60,549 nt of DNA from Eubacteriales Family XIII. Incertae Sedis bacterium. GTDB taxonomy: Bacteria > Bacillota > Clostridia > Peptostreptococcales > Anaerovoracaceae. Numbering within the stretch: position 1 is the first letter of the stretch; every line of letters begins with the position of its first letter. Location: assembly GCA_031266025.1 (NCBI GenBank), contig JAISBV010000057.1:1-60549 (forward strand), read 5' to 3'. Below the pieces are notes generated by a model. The model was given only the letters and a program-made list of their open reading frames with translations, had not been told where the DNA came from and ran no database searches. Below, one piece after another: positions 26,256-35,028 of the stretch. The translations under genes were made by a program, and so were the position numbers.

Positions 26256-27091
26256 GTGAAAAACAGGAAAAAATGCGGCAATGCGCCGAAAAGCTCTTGC
26301 GCGACGGCGAAGCGGGTTATGTCATCGGTTGGGGTGAAACGCGCTTCGACGACAGAACAACGCCGATCTTCGTAGAGGATCCGGCCGGCGCCGGCGCCTT
26401 TGTCTGGAACGAATACGCGATAAACAGTCTTGCGAAATACCTGCTTGACGACAAATACCCGGACAAAAAAATCGGACTGTTCACCCGCGGCTGCGAGAGC
26501 AGGGCGATAAACAGGCTGCTGAAAGACAACCAGATAAAGCGCGAGAACGTGTACCTCATAGGCGTGCCTTGCGACGGCAAAAAATCCGATCGCTGCACGC
26601 TGTGCCGTGAAAGGAATCCGATACTGTACGACGTCCTGCTTTGGACGCCCGAAGATGATCCGCCGCCGGCGGCGGGACGCTTTGACCGGGTGAAGGATAT
26701 CGAAGCCATGTCTCCGGACGAACGGTACGTATACTGGGGCGAGACATATGACAGCTGCATACGTTGCTATGCTTGCCGAAACGTCTGCCCCGCGTGCAAT
26801 TGCCGCGAATGTTACGCCGATATGAGTAAGACGGGTTTTCAGGGCAAGCAGCACAGCCGTTCCGACAATCAGATATTCGGCGTTACGCGTGCCTTCCATG
26901 TGGGCGACAGATGTATAGAATGCGGTGAATGCGAACGCGTTTGCCCGATGAATCTTCCTATCATGGGGCAGACGCAGAAGATATTGAAGGATATCAACGA
27001 GCTGACCGGCGAATACGAATGCGGTATGGACGCAACGAGTGAGAATTACTTGGGCCGCTTCGATCTCGACGACAAGGATGAGTTTATGTAG
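26252..27091 (+). CDS. flxC: FlxC-like ferredoxin-type subunit
   Basis: This 279-residue protein has an N-terminal FrhB/FdhB-like region (GYVIGWGETRFDDRT, FTRGCESRAINRLL, VPCDGKKSDRC) and a C-terminal region with two cluster motifs: CIRCYACRNVCPACNCREC and CIECGECERVCP. That composition matches FlxC of the flavin oxidoreductase/heterodisulfide reductase clusters. The ATG overlaps the flxD stop by 4 bp. It should pass electrons within the Flx module. Confidence 0.82.
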   Translation: MSEKQEKMRQCAEKLLRDGEAGYVIGWGETRFDDRTTPIFVEDPAGAGAFVWNEYAINSLAKYLLDDKYPDKKIGLFTRGCESRAINRLLKDNQIKRENVYLIGVPCDGKKSDRCTLCRERNPILYDVLLWTPEDDPPPAAGRFDRVKDIEAMSPDERYVYWGETYDSCIRCYACRNVCPACNCRECYADMSKTGFQGKQHSRSDNQIFGVTRAFHVGDRCIECGECERVCPMNLPIMGQTQKILKDINELTGEYECGMDATSENYLGRFDLDDKDEFM

Positions 27092-27103
27092 GAGGGCGCG
27101 TTC

Positions 27104-28108
27104 ATGGAATTAAAAAAAGACAAACTTACGGAGGCTCTCTTGCTGCTGCGCGGCGCGTCAAACGTCATTCTCCCTGTTTCGAACGACGGAGCGCCCGTGT
27201 TCAAACTTTGGGACGGCGTCGCGGAACCTTGTCTCTCCGCGAATACAAGTCTGCCTCCTAAGGATTTGCTCTTTCCGAGGAGCGAAAAAATGTACGACTA
27301 TAACGTGAAAACAGGCAATATCTCGGAAATATCGTCAAACAAAAAGCAAACGGTATTCGGCATACGCCCCTGCGACGTCAGGAGTATTGAAAACCTCGAT
27401 CACGCGTTTTTGGAAAGCGGTTATACGGACAGTTATTACAAGACGAGACGTGACGGATTGACGACGATAGCCCTTGCCTGCACCGAGACGGCGCGCACAT
27501 GTTTTTGCGATTCCATGGGGCTGTCTCCGAACGACGCGCCGGGCGCGGATATTGTGTTGAATGACCGGGGCGACGCGTATACGGTAAAATCAAATACCGA
27601 GAAAGGCGAAGAGATAACACGGCTCTGGAAGTCTCTCCTTTCAAAGGAAACGGGTAAAGCGTCAAAGGCGTCCGGCAGCGTCGTTTGCGATTTTAAGGCG
27701 CGCGCGGACAAGGACTTGCCCGAAAAGCTTGTCGCCCGCTTCGACGATCCGATGTGGGATAAGCTTTCCAAGGCCTGCTTGGGCTGCGGTTGTTGCAGCT
27801 TCATATGCCCGACGTGTTACTGCTTTGATATAGGACGTGAAAATCACGGCGCTTCGGGTACGGCTTTCCGCTGTTGGGATTCTTGCATGTTCTCGGATTA
27901 CAGCCGCATGGCGGGCGGGCACGATCCGCGCCCGAGCAAGAAAGAACGGCTGCGCAACAGGTATTTGCATAAGTTGGCGTATTTCAATCTCAGGTACGGC
28001 GTGACGCTCTGCGTAGGCTGCGGTCGCTGCGTTGACAAATGCCCGGCAAACCTTGACGTCACAAGAGCGATGGATATTATATCGGAGGGGGTGCGCGCGG
28101 ATGGCTGA
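27104..28108 (+). CDS. flxB: FlxB-like 4Fe-4S dicluster subunit (AsrA/HydB-like)
   Basis: This 334-residue protein of the AsrA-like family has VFGIRPCDVRSIENLDHAF (about 86-104) and EETRTC-type segments, with two C-terminal clusters: CLGCGCCSFICPTCYCFD (about 225-242) and CVGCGRCVDKCPANLD. Such subunits pass electrons between an NAD(P)H-flavin protein and other iron-sulfur partners. RBS AGGAGGGCG precedes the ATG. The last 8 bp overlap flxA. Confidence 0.86.
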   Translation: MELKKDKLTEALLLLRGASNVILPVSNDGAPVFKLWDGVAEPCLSANTSLPPKDLLFPRSEKMYDYNVKTGNISEISSNKKQTVFGIRPCDVRSIENLDHAFLESGYTDSYYKTRRDGLTTIALACTETARTCFCDSMGLSPNDAPGADIVLNDRGDAYTVKSNTEKGEEITRLWKSLLSKETGKASKASGSVVCDFKARADKDLPEKLVARFDDPMWDKLSKACLGCGCCSFICPTCYCFDIGRENHGASGTAFRCWDSCMFSDYSRMAGGHDPRPSKKERLRNRYLHKLAYFNLRYGVTLCVGCGRCVDKCPANLDVTRAMDIISEGVRADG

Positions 28109-28967
28109 GTCAATACGTGCAGCGAATATTGAAGCGAAGAACGCGGACGGGCGGGCGGTCAATCCGTTGCTGCCGTGTATGTGCAGGGTGATACGCATTA
28201 CGGAAGAAACACCGGACGTCAAAACATTTCGCATACAGACGCCGGACGGCGCCAAACCGTTTGACCCCATGCCGGGACAGCTTGCGATGCTGTCGGTCAT
28301 GGGGGTGGGCGAAGCGATGTTTTCCGTAACGGCAAAGGACGACGATTGGATAGAATCTTCGATTAAGAAGGTGGGACAGCTGACAGAAGCGCTGCACAGT
28401 CTTTCGGAAGGCGATTTGATAGGCGTGCGCGGGCCTTACGGCAACCATTTTCCGGTAGAAGACATCAAAGGGAAAGATTTGCTTTTCGTGGGCGGCGGTA
28501 TAGGCCTTGCGCCCGTGCGTTCGCTTATACGCTATGCGCTCGAACATCGCGAGGATTACGGCAGTCTGGATGTGCTGTACGGCTCGCGGTCTTACGGCGA
28601 CTTGGTCTTCAAAAGCGACATCTTCGAAAATTGGCCCTCGCGCTGCAATGTGCATATCACCATAGACAACGCGGAAGACGGTTGGGACGGACACGTCGGT
28701 TTTGTGCCGACGTATCTGGAGGAAAAGGCCTTTTCCCCGGAGAACAAGGCGGTAGTGCTGTGCGGGCCGCCCATCATGATCAAATTCTGCCTCGCGAGTC
28801 TCATGAAGATGGGGTTTTCCAAAGAAAATGTCATAACCACATTGGAGATGAGAATGAAGTGCGGGGTCGGCAAATGCGGACGCTGCAACATTGGCAGCAA
28901 ATACGTGTGCTTGGACGGCCCTGTTTTTACAATGTCGGAGTTGGACGATTTGCCCGATGAAAAATAG
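28101..28967 (+). CDS. flxA: FlxA-like FAD/NAD(P)H-binding oxidoreductase subunit
   Basis: This 288-residue protein belongs to the ferredoxin-reductase-like group (AsrB/dihydroorotate dehydrogenase electron-transfer subunit). It shows a flavin-binding beta barrel with GQLAMLSVMGVGEAMFSV, GVRGPYGNHFP, the nucleotide-binding GGGIGLAPVRSLI (about 134-146), a VVLCGPPIM motif and a C-terminal [2Fe-2S] loop CGVGKCGRC with a following Cys. It is the NADH/NADPH entry point of the Flx-Hdr module. ATG 28101 is preceded by GGAGGGGG. Confidence 0.88.
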   Translation: MAESIRAANIEAKNADGRAVNPLLPCMCRVIRITEETPDVKTFRIQTPDGAKPFDPMPGQLAMLSVMGVGEAMFSVTAKDDDWIESSIKKVGQLTEALHSLSEGDLIGVRGPYGNHFPVEDIKGKDLLFVGGGIGLAPVRSLIRYALEHREDYGSLDVLYGSRSYGDLVFKSDIFENWPSRCNVHITIDNAEDGWDGHVGFVPTYLEEKAFSPENKAVVLCGPPIMIKFCLASLMKMGFSKENVITTLEMRMKCGVGKCGRCNIGSKYVCLDGPVFTMSELDDLPDEK

Positions 28968-29976
28968 GGTTGAGACCCGCGCGGCGCCTCTCGGAGCGGA
29001 TTTTTTGCGCGGATTGCGTTTCAAAGCGGTCGTCGAATTGGCGGCGCCGCATACATGGGGGGCGAGCATCGTTCCTGTGCTGCTTGCAGCGGCGTTTTCG
29101 GCGTCAATGTACGGGATGTTTTCCGCGCCGCTGTTTTATTCCCTTTTGCTGACGTCCGTATGTCTGCAATGCGCCGTCAATACCTTGAACGATTACACGG
29201 ATTTCGTAAAAGGCGTTGATACACAGGAAAACTGCACGGATCCCTCGGACGCGTCGATCATATACAATAAGCTTGATCCCAAGCTTGCGCTGTGCACGGG
29301 CATCGGGTTTTTACTTTTTGCGTTCCTGTTCGGACTGTACGCGCTCTTTACGGCCGGCGCAGAACTGATCGTTTTCGGTGCGGCCGGCGCGCTCATCGTA
29401 ACGCTCTACTCTTTCGGAAAAAGCCCTATTGCCGCGCTCCCCGTTGGCGAGGCCGTCTCAGGCGCAGCGATGGGAGGCGTTATAACATTCGCTTGCGTTT
29501 ATGCGTTTACGGGCGCGTTGGATTGGAGGATCCTTGCTCTGAGCCTTCCCGTCGTCCTGTCCATAGGGCTTATAATGCTTACGAACAACGCTTCCGATAT
29601 AGAGCGCGACTCGGGCGCGGAGCGAATAACGCTTCCGGTTATGATAGGCCGCAAAAACAGCGTGACGCTTCACGTCTGCCTGACGGTCTTGGCGGCGTTG
29701 ATCGTACTTGCTGCGGCGCTCGTGTATTTCAGGGCCGGTCTGTTTCTGATGCCTTTGCTCATACCGCTGGTCGGATTTCCCGAAGCGCGCATATTGAAGG
29801 GCGGACTCACGCCCGGAGCGCGCGCCGGATCCATGAGCGATATCATGAAGATACAATGGCGGCTCGGTCTTATGTACGCGGTTACGGCGTTGTCAAGCGT
29901 GATCGAATATGAGCAAAGCGGGATGTCGGACTTTATGAGGCAATTCGTCCAATGGATGGGAGCTGTTTTGGGTTAA
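28957..29976 (+). CDS. UbiA/MenA-type prenyltransferase
   Basis: This 339-residue membrane protein has eight or nine hydrophobic segments and both aspartate motifs: NTLNDYTDFVKGVDT (about 72-86) and NNASDIERD (about 210-218). UbiA-superfamily enzymes join a polyprenyl diphosphate to an aromatic or naphthoic head group; MenA is the closest general type. The ATG overlaps flxA by 11 bp, making it the last gene of the operon. With the polyprenyl synthase at 21344 it suggests that a prenylated quinone is made for, or used by, this redox system. The head group is unknown. Confidence 0.85.
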   Translation: MKNRVETRAAPLGADFLRGLRFKAVVELAAPHTWGASIVPVLLAAAFSASMYGMFSAPLFYSLLLTSVCLQCAVNTLNDYTDFVKGVDTQENCTDPSDASIIYNKLDPKLALCTGIGFLLFAFLFGLYALFTAGAELIVFGAAGALIVTLYSFGKSPIAALPVGEAVSGAAMGGVITFACVYAFTGALDWRILALSLPVVLSIGLIMLTNNASDIERDSGAERITLPVMIGRKNSVTLHVCLTVLAALIVLAAALVYFRAGLFLMPLLIPLVGFPEARILKGGLTPGARAGSMSDIMKIQWRLGLMYAVTALSSVIEYEQSGMSDFMRQFVQWMGAVLG

Positions 29977-30003
29977 TGATCAAAATTGGGTTAATGCTCA
30001 AAA
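29968..30003 (+). repeat. Tandem 18-bp repeat at operon end
   Basis: Two adjacent copies of TTGGGTTAATGATCAAAA differ at one position (A to C). The first copy contains the prenyltransferase stop codon. No hairpin is evident; significance unknown. Confidence 0.8.
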
Positions 30004-30097
30004 GTTTAAATCGAAACTATTCAACCGATCGAGGATTTTTTTTCGGAGATTGGTTTCAGGGTTGAGTGGTAACATCCCCCTTAGGAAGGAGAACAAA

Positions 30098-30298
30098 ATG
30101 CGGAAATTTATCAAATGGACTGCCATAATAGGCTCGGTTTTAGCGGCTTCCGTGGGCGCGTTGCTTGTGATCGTAACGTACTGGCAGAAAATATTGTCGT
30201 ATGCGGTGGCGGCAAAGCACCTTGGCGGCAATGTGCTGAACGCGTTCAGTACAGAGAAAAACGCGGAAGACGACGCGAATGATTATTACGACATCTGA
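30098..30298 (+). CDS. Small single-span membrane protein (66 residues)
   Basis: The ATG at 30098 follows AAGGAGAACAAA. The product has one hydrophobic helix (about 7-29, AIIGSVLAASVGALLVIVTYW), then an amphipathic part and an acidic tail (EDDANDYYDI). No family is recognised. It lies 121 bp after the prenyltransferase and may be cotranscribed with the large operon, perhaps anchoring one of its soluble complexes to the membrane (speculation). Confidence 0.65.
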   Translation: MRKFIKWTAIIGSVLAASVGALLVIVTYWQKILSYAVAAKHLGGNVLNAFSTEKNAEDDANDYYDI

Positions 30299-30379
30299 AT
30301 CGTGACCGTTTGAGCTTTGACCGGCGACCGCGGTTGTCTCGCCTTTCGCCGGCGGGCCCATATGTTCCGGTTTCGCGGG

Positions 30380-32407
30380 TCAGAGCCTATAGTCGTCCGC
30401 TTGAATTCCGTACCTGCGAATGCAGCGGTAAAGGGTGTTTTTGGATATGCCCAAGGCGGACGACGCTTTGGTTACGTTGCCGTGCGCCCTCGAGAGCGCG
30501 GACGCGATCAAGGAGTATTCATCGTCGTTCGGCGCCGGAACGCGGACGGCGTCCGGCTCGTCGCGCGTGAAAGTCAAGGGTTGCTTTCGCCGCGTTCCGC
30601 CCGTCACTTCTCCGCTCAATTCATTTTCCGTTATTATATCGCCGTCCGTATCCATGACGTGCATTGCCCGTTCAATGATATTTTCCAATTCACGCACATT
30701 GCCCGGCCAGTCGTATTCCTTCAGACGGCGCATTGCTCCTTCAGATATCCCTTTCACGCATGAGCCCATTCTCGCGTTGCAGATTTCAATAAAATGCGCC
30801 GCCAACAACGGTATGTCGGAAATATGTCTGCGGAGCGGCGGCATTTGGAAGTTGAGTACATTCAGTCTGTAGTAGAGATCCGGGCGGAAACGCTTCTTTT
30901 CGACGAGCGCGGCCAAGTCTAAGTTTGTCGCGGCTATGACGCGCACATCCACGGCGATCGAATTTTTCCCGCCTATCCTTGTAATGGTCTTTGATTGCAG
31001 AACCCGTAAAAGAGAAGCCTGCAATTCCATAGGCATATCACCGATTTCGTCAAGGAATATCGTTCCGCCGTCAGCGAGCTCGAATCTGCCGGGCTGCCCG
31101 TTTTTGAGCGCGCCGGTGAATGAGTGACTTTCATATCCGAACAATACGCTTTCAACCAATCCTTTGGGCAGTGATGCGCAGTTTATGGGAATAAAAGGCC
31201 CTTTCGAGCGCTTGCCCGCGTTGTGTATCGCCTGCGCGAACATATCCTTGCCTACGCCGTTCTCTCCGAGAATCAGAACTGTCGAATCGCTTTTCGCCGC
31301 AATGCGCCCCAGATGCTTGATTTCCGTTATATCGTCGGACGAGCCTATGATATCGCCGAACGTGTAATTCGCGGTGAAACCGCTCAACCTTGCCGCTATC
31401 TTGTGCAGCTTGCGCTGTTCGTCCAAAACGAGAACGGTGGAACGTTTTTCACCCAGTTCATTGCGTATCACGGACACGGAAACGGACAGATTGAGCTTTG
31501 CTCCCGCGCCTGTGACTACTGTGATTTCGGAATCGGCGATATTTTCGTCGAGATCGGTCAAACGCGAAAAACGCGCGTCCGACGTCACGATATCCGTTAT
31601 ATTGCGGCCGTGCATATCGTTGTTCGCCGACAGCATGCCGGCGGCGTGTTTGTTGTGCTGTGTGATTGTGCCTGCGCCGTCGAACATGATGATGCCGGAA
31701 TTTATGGTTTCGAGGGCGGCGGCAAGTTGGTTGTTAAGGACGAAAAGGTTTTCGTACGCGTCGCGCATTTTCAATTCCTTTTCAATGCCGTCGACGGCCG
31801 CGCACACCATAGCGAGCGTATGCGGGCTGCTTGCTTCGTCGGGGCCTATGACGTCTATGGACGCGATGATCTCGCCGCATTTGTTCTTGACGGGCGCAGC
31901 GGAACATACATAGCGGTGATGCGGTTCTATGTAGTGCTCGTAGCCCCAGATCTGCACGGGTGTTTTTAGAGTCAGACAGGTTCCTATGCCGCAGGTGCCG
32001 GAATATTTTTCACTCCTGTTGCAGCCTACTGCGAGCGAGCTCTTCTTGGCCCGCGTCTCGATCATGCCTTCCACGCCGACCAGATCTATTACATTCCCGC
32101 TGCTGTCCGTGAGCGCGATTATAAAATTGGAGCCCGCCACAAGGGCGTACAGATTTCGGATGTAGGAATGGGCCACCGACATGAGCTGTTCGTTTTGGGC
32201 GATTATTTTCGAAAGCTTGGCGTCGCTTAGCAGGGCGTTTTTTACGTCCGGATATGATACGCCGTGACGGCGGCTGCGTTTCCATGATTCAAAGATGAGC
32301 GGGCGGATACCGTGAGGCGCTTCTTCGGGCATATCTTCACCGTTTTTTATGTAACGATTCCAAAGCTCCGCGACTAGTCGCTGATATTCATCTTCATAGT
32401 AATACAT
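30380..32407 (-). CDS. Sigma-54-dependent activator, AcoR-like (GAF-PAS-AAA+-Fis)
   Basis: This 675-residue regulator has an N-terminal GAF-like sensor (about 60-215; NRSEKYSGTCGIGTCLTL is typical of the AcoR group), a PAS segment (about 225-335), and an AAA+ domain with Walker A GENGVGKD and Walker B GGTIFLDEIGDM. The RELENIIERA region and a C-terminal Fis-type helix-turn-helix follow (NVTKASSALGISKNTLYRCI). The sigma-54-contacting GAFTGA loop reads HSFTGA, so its first residues are non-consensus. Start ATG at 32407 gives a length matching its paralog at 35815. It is divergent from the sigma-54 promoter at 32622 and presumably activates that operon in response to a small aromatic or ketone. 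Confidence 0.92.
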   Translation of the reverse strand: MYYYEDEYQRLVAELWNRYIKNGEDMPEEAPHGIRPLIFESWKRSRRHGVSYPDVKNALLSDAKLSKIIAQNEQLMSVAHSYIRNLYALVAGSNFIIALTDSSGNVIDLVGVEGMIETRAKKSSLAVGCNRSEKYSGTCGIGTCLTLKTPVQIWGYEHYIEPHHRYVCSAAPVKNKCGEIIASIDVIGPDEASSPHTLAMVCAAVDGIEKELKMRDAYENLFVLNNQLAAALETINSGIIMFDGAGTITQHNKHAAGMLSANNDMHGRNITDIVTSDARFSRLTDLDENIADSEITVVTGAGAKLNLSVSVSVIRNELGEKRSTVLVLDEQRKLHKIAARLSGFTANYTFGDIIGSSDDITEIKHLGRIAAKSDSTVLILGENGVGKDMFAQAIHNAGKRSKGPFIPINCASLPKGLVESVLFGYESHSFTGALKNGQPGRFELADGGTIFLDEIGDMPMELQASLLRVLQSKTITRIGGKNSIAVDVRVIAATNLDLAALVEKKRFRPDLYYRLNVLNFQMPPLRRHISDIPLLAAHFIEICNARMGSCVKGISEGAMRRLKEYDWPGNVRELENIIERAMHVMDTDGDIITENELSGEVTGGTRRKQPLTFTRDEPDAVRVPAPNDDEYSLIASALSRAHGNVTKASSALGISKNTLYRCIRRYGIQADDYRL

Positions 32408-32466
32408 AAATACGCATATCTCCCTTGGTCGGCTTGTTCGAATGCGGCAACGTTTTGACACGAAAA

Positions 32467-32492
32467 TGTGCCATATGGTTCATTATGTCACA
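32467..32492. promoter_or_regulatory. Candidate enhancer (upstream activating) dyad
   Basis: TGTGCCATA - 8 bp - TATGTCACA is an inverted repeat (8 of 9 positions match), about 130-155 bp upstream of a canonical sigma-54 promoter and just upstream of the divergent activator gene. Similar TGTGCCA/TGTGACA words occur in front of the second sigma-54 promoter. Confidence 0.6.
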
Positions 32493-32621
32493 TGTTGTGT
32501 AAATTTTCAATAGAGCCGGCAAATAATCATAACGCATCAGCAGAAAAATTCCGAATGCAGAAATTTTTCAGCGCCGATACGCGCGGGCGGAACGGCGCTC
32601 CGCCCGCGATGCTTTATATTT

Positions 32622-32637
32622 TGGCACAGTAGTTGCT
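32622..32637 (+). promoter_or_regulatory. Sigma-54 (-24/-12) promoter
   Basis: TGGCAC-AGTAG-TTGCT: GG at 32623-32624 and GC at 32635-32636 are separated by exactly 10 bp, as sigma-54 requires. It reads toward the M24-type gene at 32725. Confidence 0.88.
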
Positions 32638-32724
32638 TTACATCTTATAGTCAGAACTGCGATGCCGCACAGAGCGGTTAATATATTACCGTATTGCGAA
32701 GATTGTTTAAGAGGGAGGTTGAAA

Positions 32725-33960
32725 ATGCCAAGATCCGGAATGAACGGCGTAGATTTCGAAACCAATGTCGATTACAGGCGGCTCAGGGCGGACAGGCTGT
32801 CAAGGGCGCGTCAGAGCATCAAGAATTACGGATTGAATGCGGTTATCTGTTATGATTTCGATAATATACGATACATAACGGGTACTCATATCGGCGAATG
32901 GAATCGAAACAAGATGAACCGATACTGCATTTTGATTGACGGGGTTGAACAGCCGTTTCTGTTCGATTCCGCCGCGCCTTCCAAGCGCAAACGGGTGGAC
33001 TGGCTCGACAAGGATCACATCATGCCCGCTGTGGGCTCGATGAGGGGTTCCATACCGGAAAGCGCCGGAATGGTCGGAAAGGTCGCCGAGCAAATAGCTC
33101 AATATCTGAACGAGTACGGCGTGAAGGGTAAAGTCGGCATGGATATCGTGGATATACCTCTTATCCGCGCGCTCGAAGGCAAGAATATAGAGATAGTGGA
33201 CGGGCAGCAAGCCATGCTTGATGCCCGAATCATAAAGACCGACGACGAGGTACAGCTTCTCAAACAATCCGCCGCCATGGTGGACGCCGCCTATTATGAT
33301 CTGGCCAAGGCGCTGCGCCCGGGGATACTGGAGAACGAATTGGTCGCCATCGCCAATTTCAAGCTCTACAATTGGGGATCGGAGTTAGTGGAGTTCGTAA
33401 ACAGCATATCCGGCGAACGCGGAAATCCGCACAGCCATACATTCTCGAACAGGATGGTGCGGCCCGGCGAACTGATTTATTTTGATATAGGCAATACGTA
33501 CAACGGTTATAAAACGTGCTATTACAGGACGTTTTCCTGCGGTGTTCCGAACGCGGCGCAGCGATCCGCTTATGAAAAGGCGTCCAAATGGATCAAGGAT
33601 TCCATTTCGCAGATCAAGGCCGGAAACACGACGGCCGATGTGGCGAAGATGTGGCCCGCCGCCACGGATCTCGGTTTCAAGAATGAGGAGGAAGCCTTCC
33701 TTCTGCAATTCGCGCACGGCATCGGTCTCGGCCTTTGGGAAAAACCCATCATTTCAAGGCTGTTCTCGCTTGAAAATCCGTTTGAATTGAAAGAAGGCAT
33801 GGTGTTTGCCGTGGAGACGTGGTGCGCCGCCGAGGACGGTTCGGGCAGCGCGCGCATAGAGGAGGAAGTTGTCGTCAAGAAGGACGGGTGCGAGATCATT
33901 ACGAAGTTCCCGTCGGACGAGATTACATCGTGCGGGCTTCCCGGATGTCAATTTTTATAA
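32725..33960 (+). CDS. M24-family (creatinase/Xaa-Pro peptidase fold) hydrolase
   Basis: This 411-residue protein has an N-terminal creatinase-like domain and a C-terminal pita-bread domain. Recognisable elements are PGELIYFDIGNTYNGYK, FAHGIGLGLWE, KEGMVFAVETW and ARIEEEVVVK. The second metal-ligand Asp of peptidase members (GYxxDxxRTF) is replaced by Cys here (YKTCYYRTF), so it may be a non-peptidase hydrolase, as creatinase and DddP-type members are. ATG 32725 follows GAGGGAGG. First gene of a sigma-54 operon with a dehydrogenase and a bicupin; possibly a C-C or C-N hydrolase of ring-derived ketones (inference). Confidence 0.82.
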   Translation: MPRSGMNGVDFETNVDYRRLRADRLSRARQSIKNYGLNAVICYDFDNIRYITGTHIGEWNRNKMNRYCILIDGVEQPFLFDSAAPSKRKRVDWLDKDHIMPAVGSMRGSIPESAGMVGKVAEQIAQYLNEYGVKGKVGMDIVDIPLIRALEGKNIEIVDGQQAMLDARIIKTDDEVQLLKQSAAMVDAAYYDLAKALRPGILENELVAIANFKLYNWGSELVEFVNSISGERGNPHSHTFSNRMVRPGELIYFDIGNTYNGYKTCYYRTFSCGVPNAAQRSAYEKASKWIKDSISQIKAGNTTADVAKMWPAATDLGFKNEEEAFLLQFAHGIGLGLWEKPIISRLFSLENPFELKEGMVFAVETWCAAEDGSGSARIEEEVVVKKDGCEIITKFPSDEITSCGLPGCQFL

Positions 33961-34083
33961 CCATAGATAAGGTCAAATCAAACGACGTTCACATTGTTCC
34001 GCGCGCGTCATAGTCACCGTATGCGTGGGGGATTTTGTATCAATTTTCGGCGGTACGTTGATTTTTCGAAGGAGGAATGCGTA

Positions 34084-34965
34084 ATGGCAAAAATAGGTTG
34101 GATCGGGTTGGGAAATATGGGCAACCCCATGAGCAAGAATCTGCTTGATGCCGGGCACGATTTGCAGGTTTGGAACAGGACAAAATCCAAGGCGGACGAA
34201 TTGGTGGGCGCCGGAGCGGTATTGGCGGATTCGCCAAAGGCTGCTGCGGCGGCGAGCGATTTTGTGTTCACGATGGTCGCGGACGGCCCCACGCTTCATG
34301 CTGTGACCTTGGGCGCCGACGGCTTGGTTGCGGGACTTTCGCCGGGCAAGATCGTCGTCGACATGAGCACGGTGTCCGTTGAGGAATCCTCAAAGGTGAA
34401 CGCCGCAGTGGAAGCTGCCGGCTGTAAGTTCTTGAGAGCGCCCGTCACGGGCAGCGTAGCGCTTGCCAAGGCCGGCACATTGGGTATTCTCACTTCCGGC
34501 GACAAGGCGTCCTATGATAAGACCCTGCCCCTGTTTGAAATAATGGGCGGCAATCAATTCTATCTCGGCGGTGGGGATGAGGCGCGCGTCATGAAGCTCT
34601 CCCTCAACCTGATGATCGCGACGACAATGCAGATGGAAGCGGAAGCGGTCGTATTGGCCGAAAAGGCCGGTTTGGACGCGCAGCAGGCGGCTGATATCAT
34701 AGCCGGAAGCGCGGTCGGTTCCCCGCTTACGAACTACAAGAAGGCGCTCATCGGCGCGGGTAATTACGCGCCGGCGTTCAGCGTGAAGCTCATGATCAAA
34801 GATCTGAAATTGGCGGAAGCCGTCGGCAAACAGTACGGCGTTTCCCTCGAAAGCACGAAGCTCACCAAATCCAGACTCGAGTTGGCGGCGGAGAAGGGCT
34901 ACGGCGAAATGGATTTCTCGATTCTTACGAAACTGCTTGAAGAGGAGAGCGATTTCGTCAGATAG
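34084..34965 (+). CDS. Beta-hydroxyacid dehydrogenase (3-hydroxyisobutyrate dehydrogenase family)
   Basis: This 293-residue protein has the nucleotide-binding start IGWIGLGNMGNPMSKNLL, the DMSTVSVEES motif, the substrate loop APVTGSVALAKAGTL and the catalytic Lys/Asn in VMKLSLNLM (about 171-179). The enzyme should oxidise a 3-hydroxy acid, or reduce the corresponding semialdehyde or ketone, with NAD(P). RBS AAGGAGGAA precedes the ATG. Second gene of the sigma-54 operon; its exact substrate is unknown, perhaps a 3-hydroxy-oxo acid arising from ring opening. Confidence 0.88.
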   Translation: MAKIGWIGLGNMGNPMSKNLLDAGHDLQVWNRTKSKADELVGAGAVLADSPKAAAAASDFVFTMVADGPTLHAVTLGADGLVAGLSPGKIVVDMSTVSVEESSKVNAAVEAAGCKFLRAPVTGSVALAKAGTLGILTSGDKASYDKTLPLFEIMGGNQFYLGGGDEARVMKLSLNLMIATTMQMEAEAVVLAEKAGLDAQQAADIIAGSAVGSPLTNYKKALIGAGNYAPAFSVKLMIKDLKLAEAVGKQYGVSLESTKLTKSRLELAAEKGYGEMDFSILTKLLEEESDFVR

Positions 34966-35028
34966 ACGGCAGGTATTTTTTAACGGGCAAAAGTGAAACG
35001 TTAATATTTAAATTGAGGAGGACAAAAA

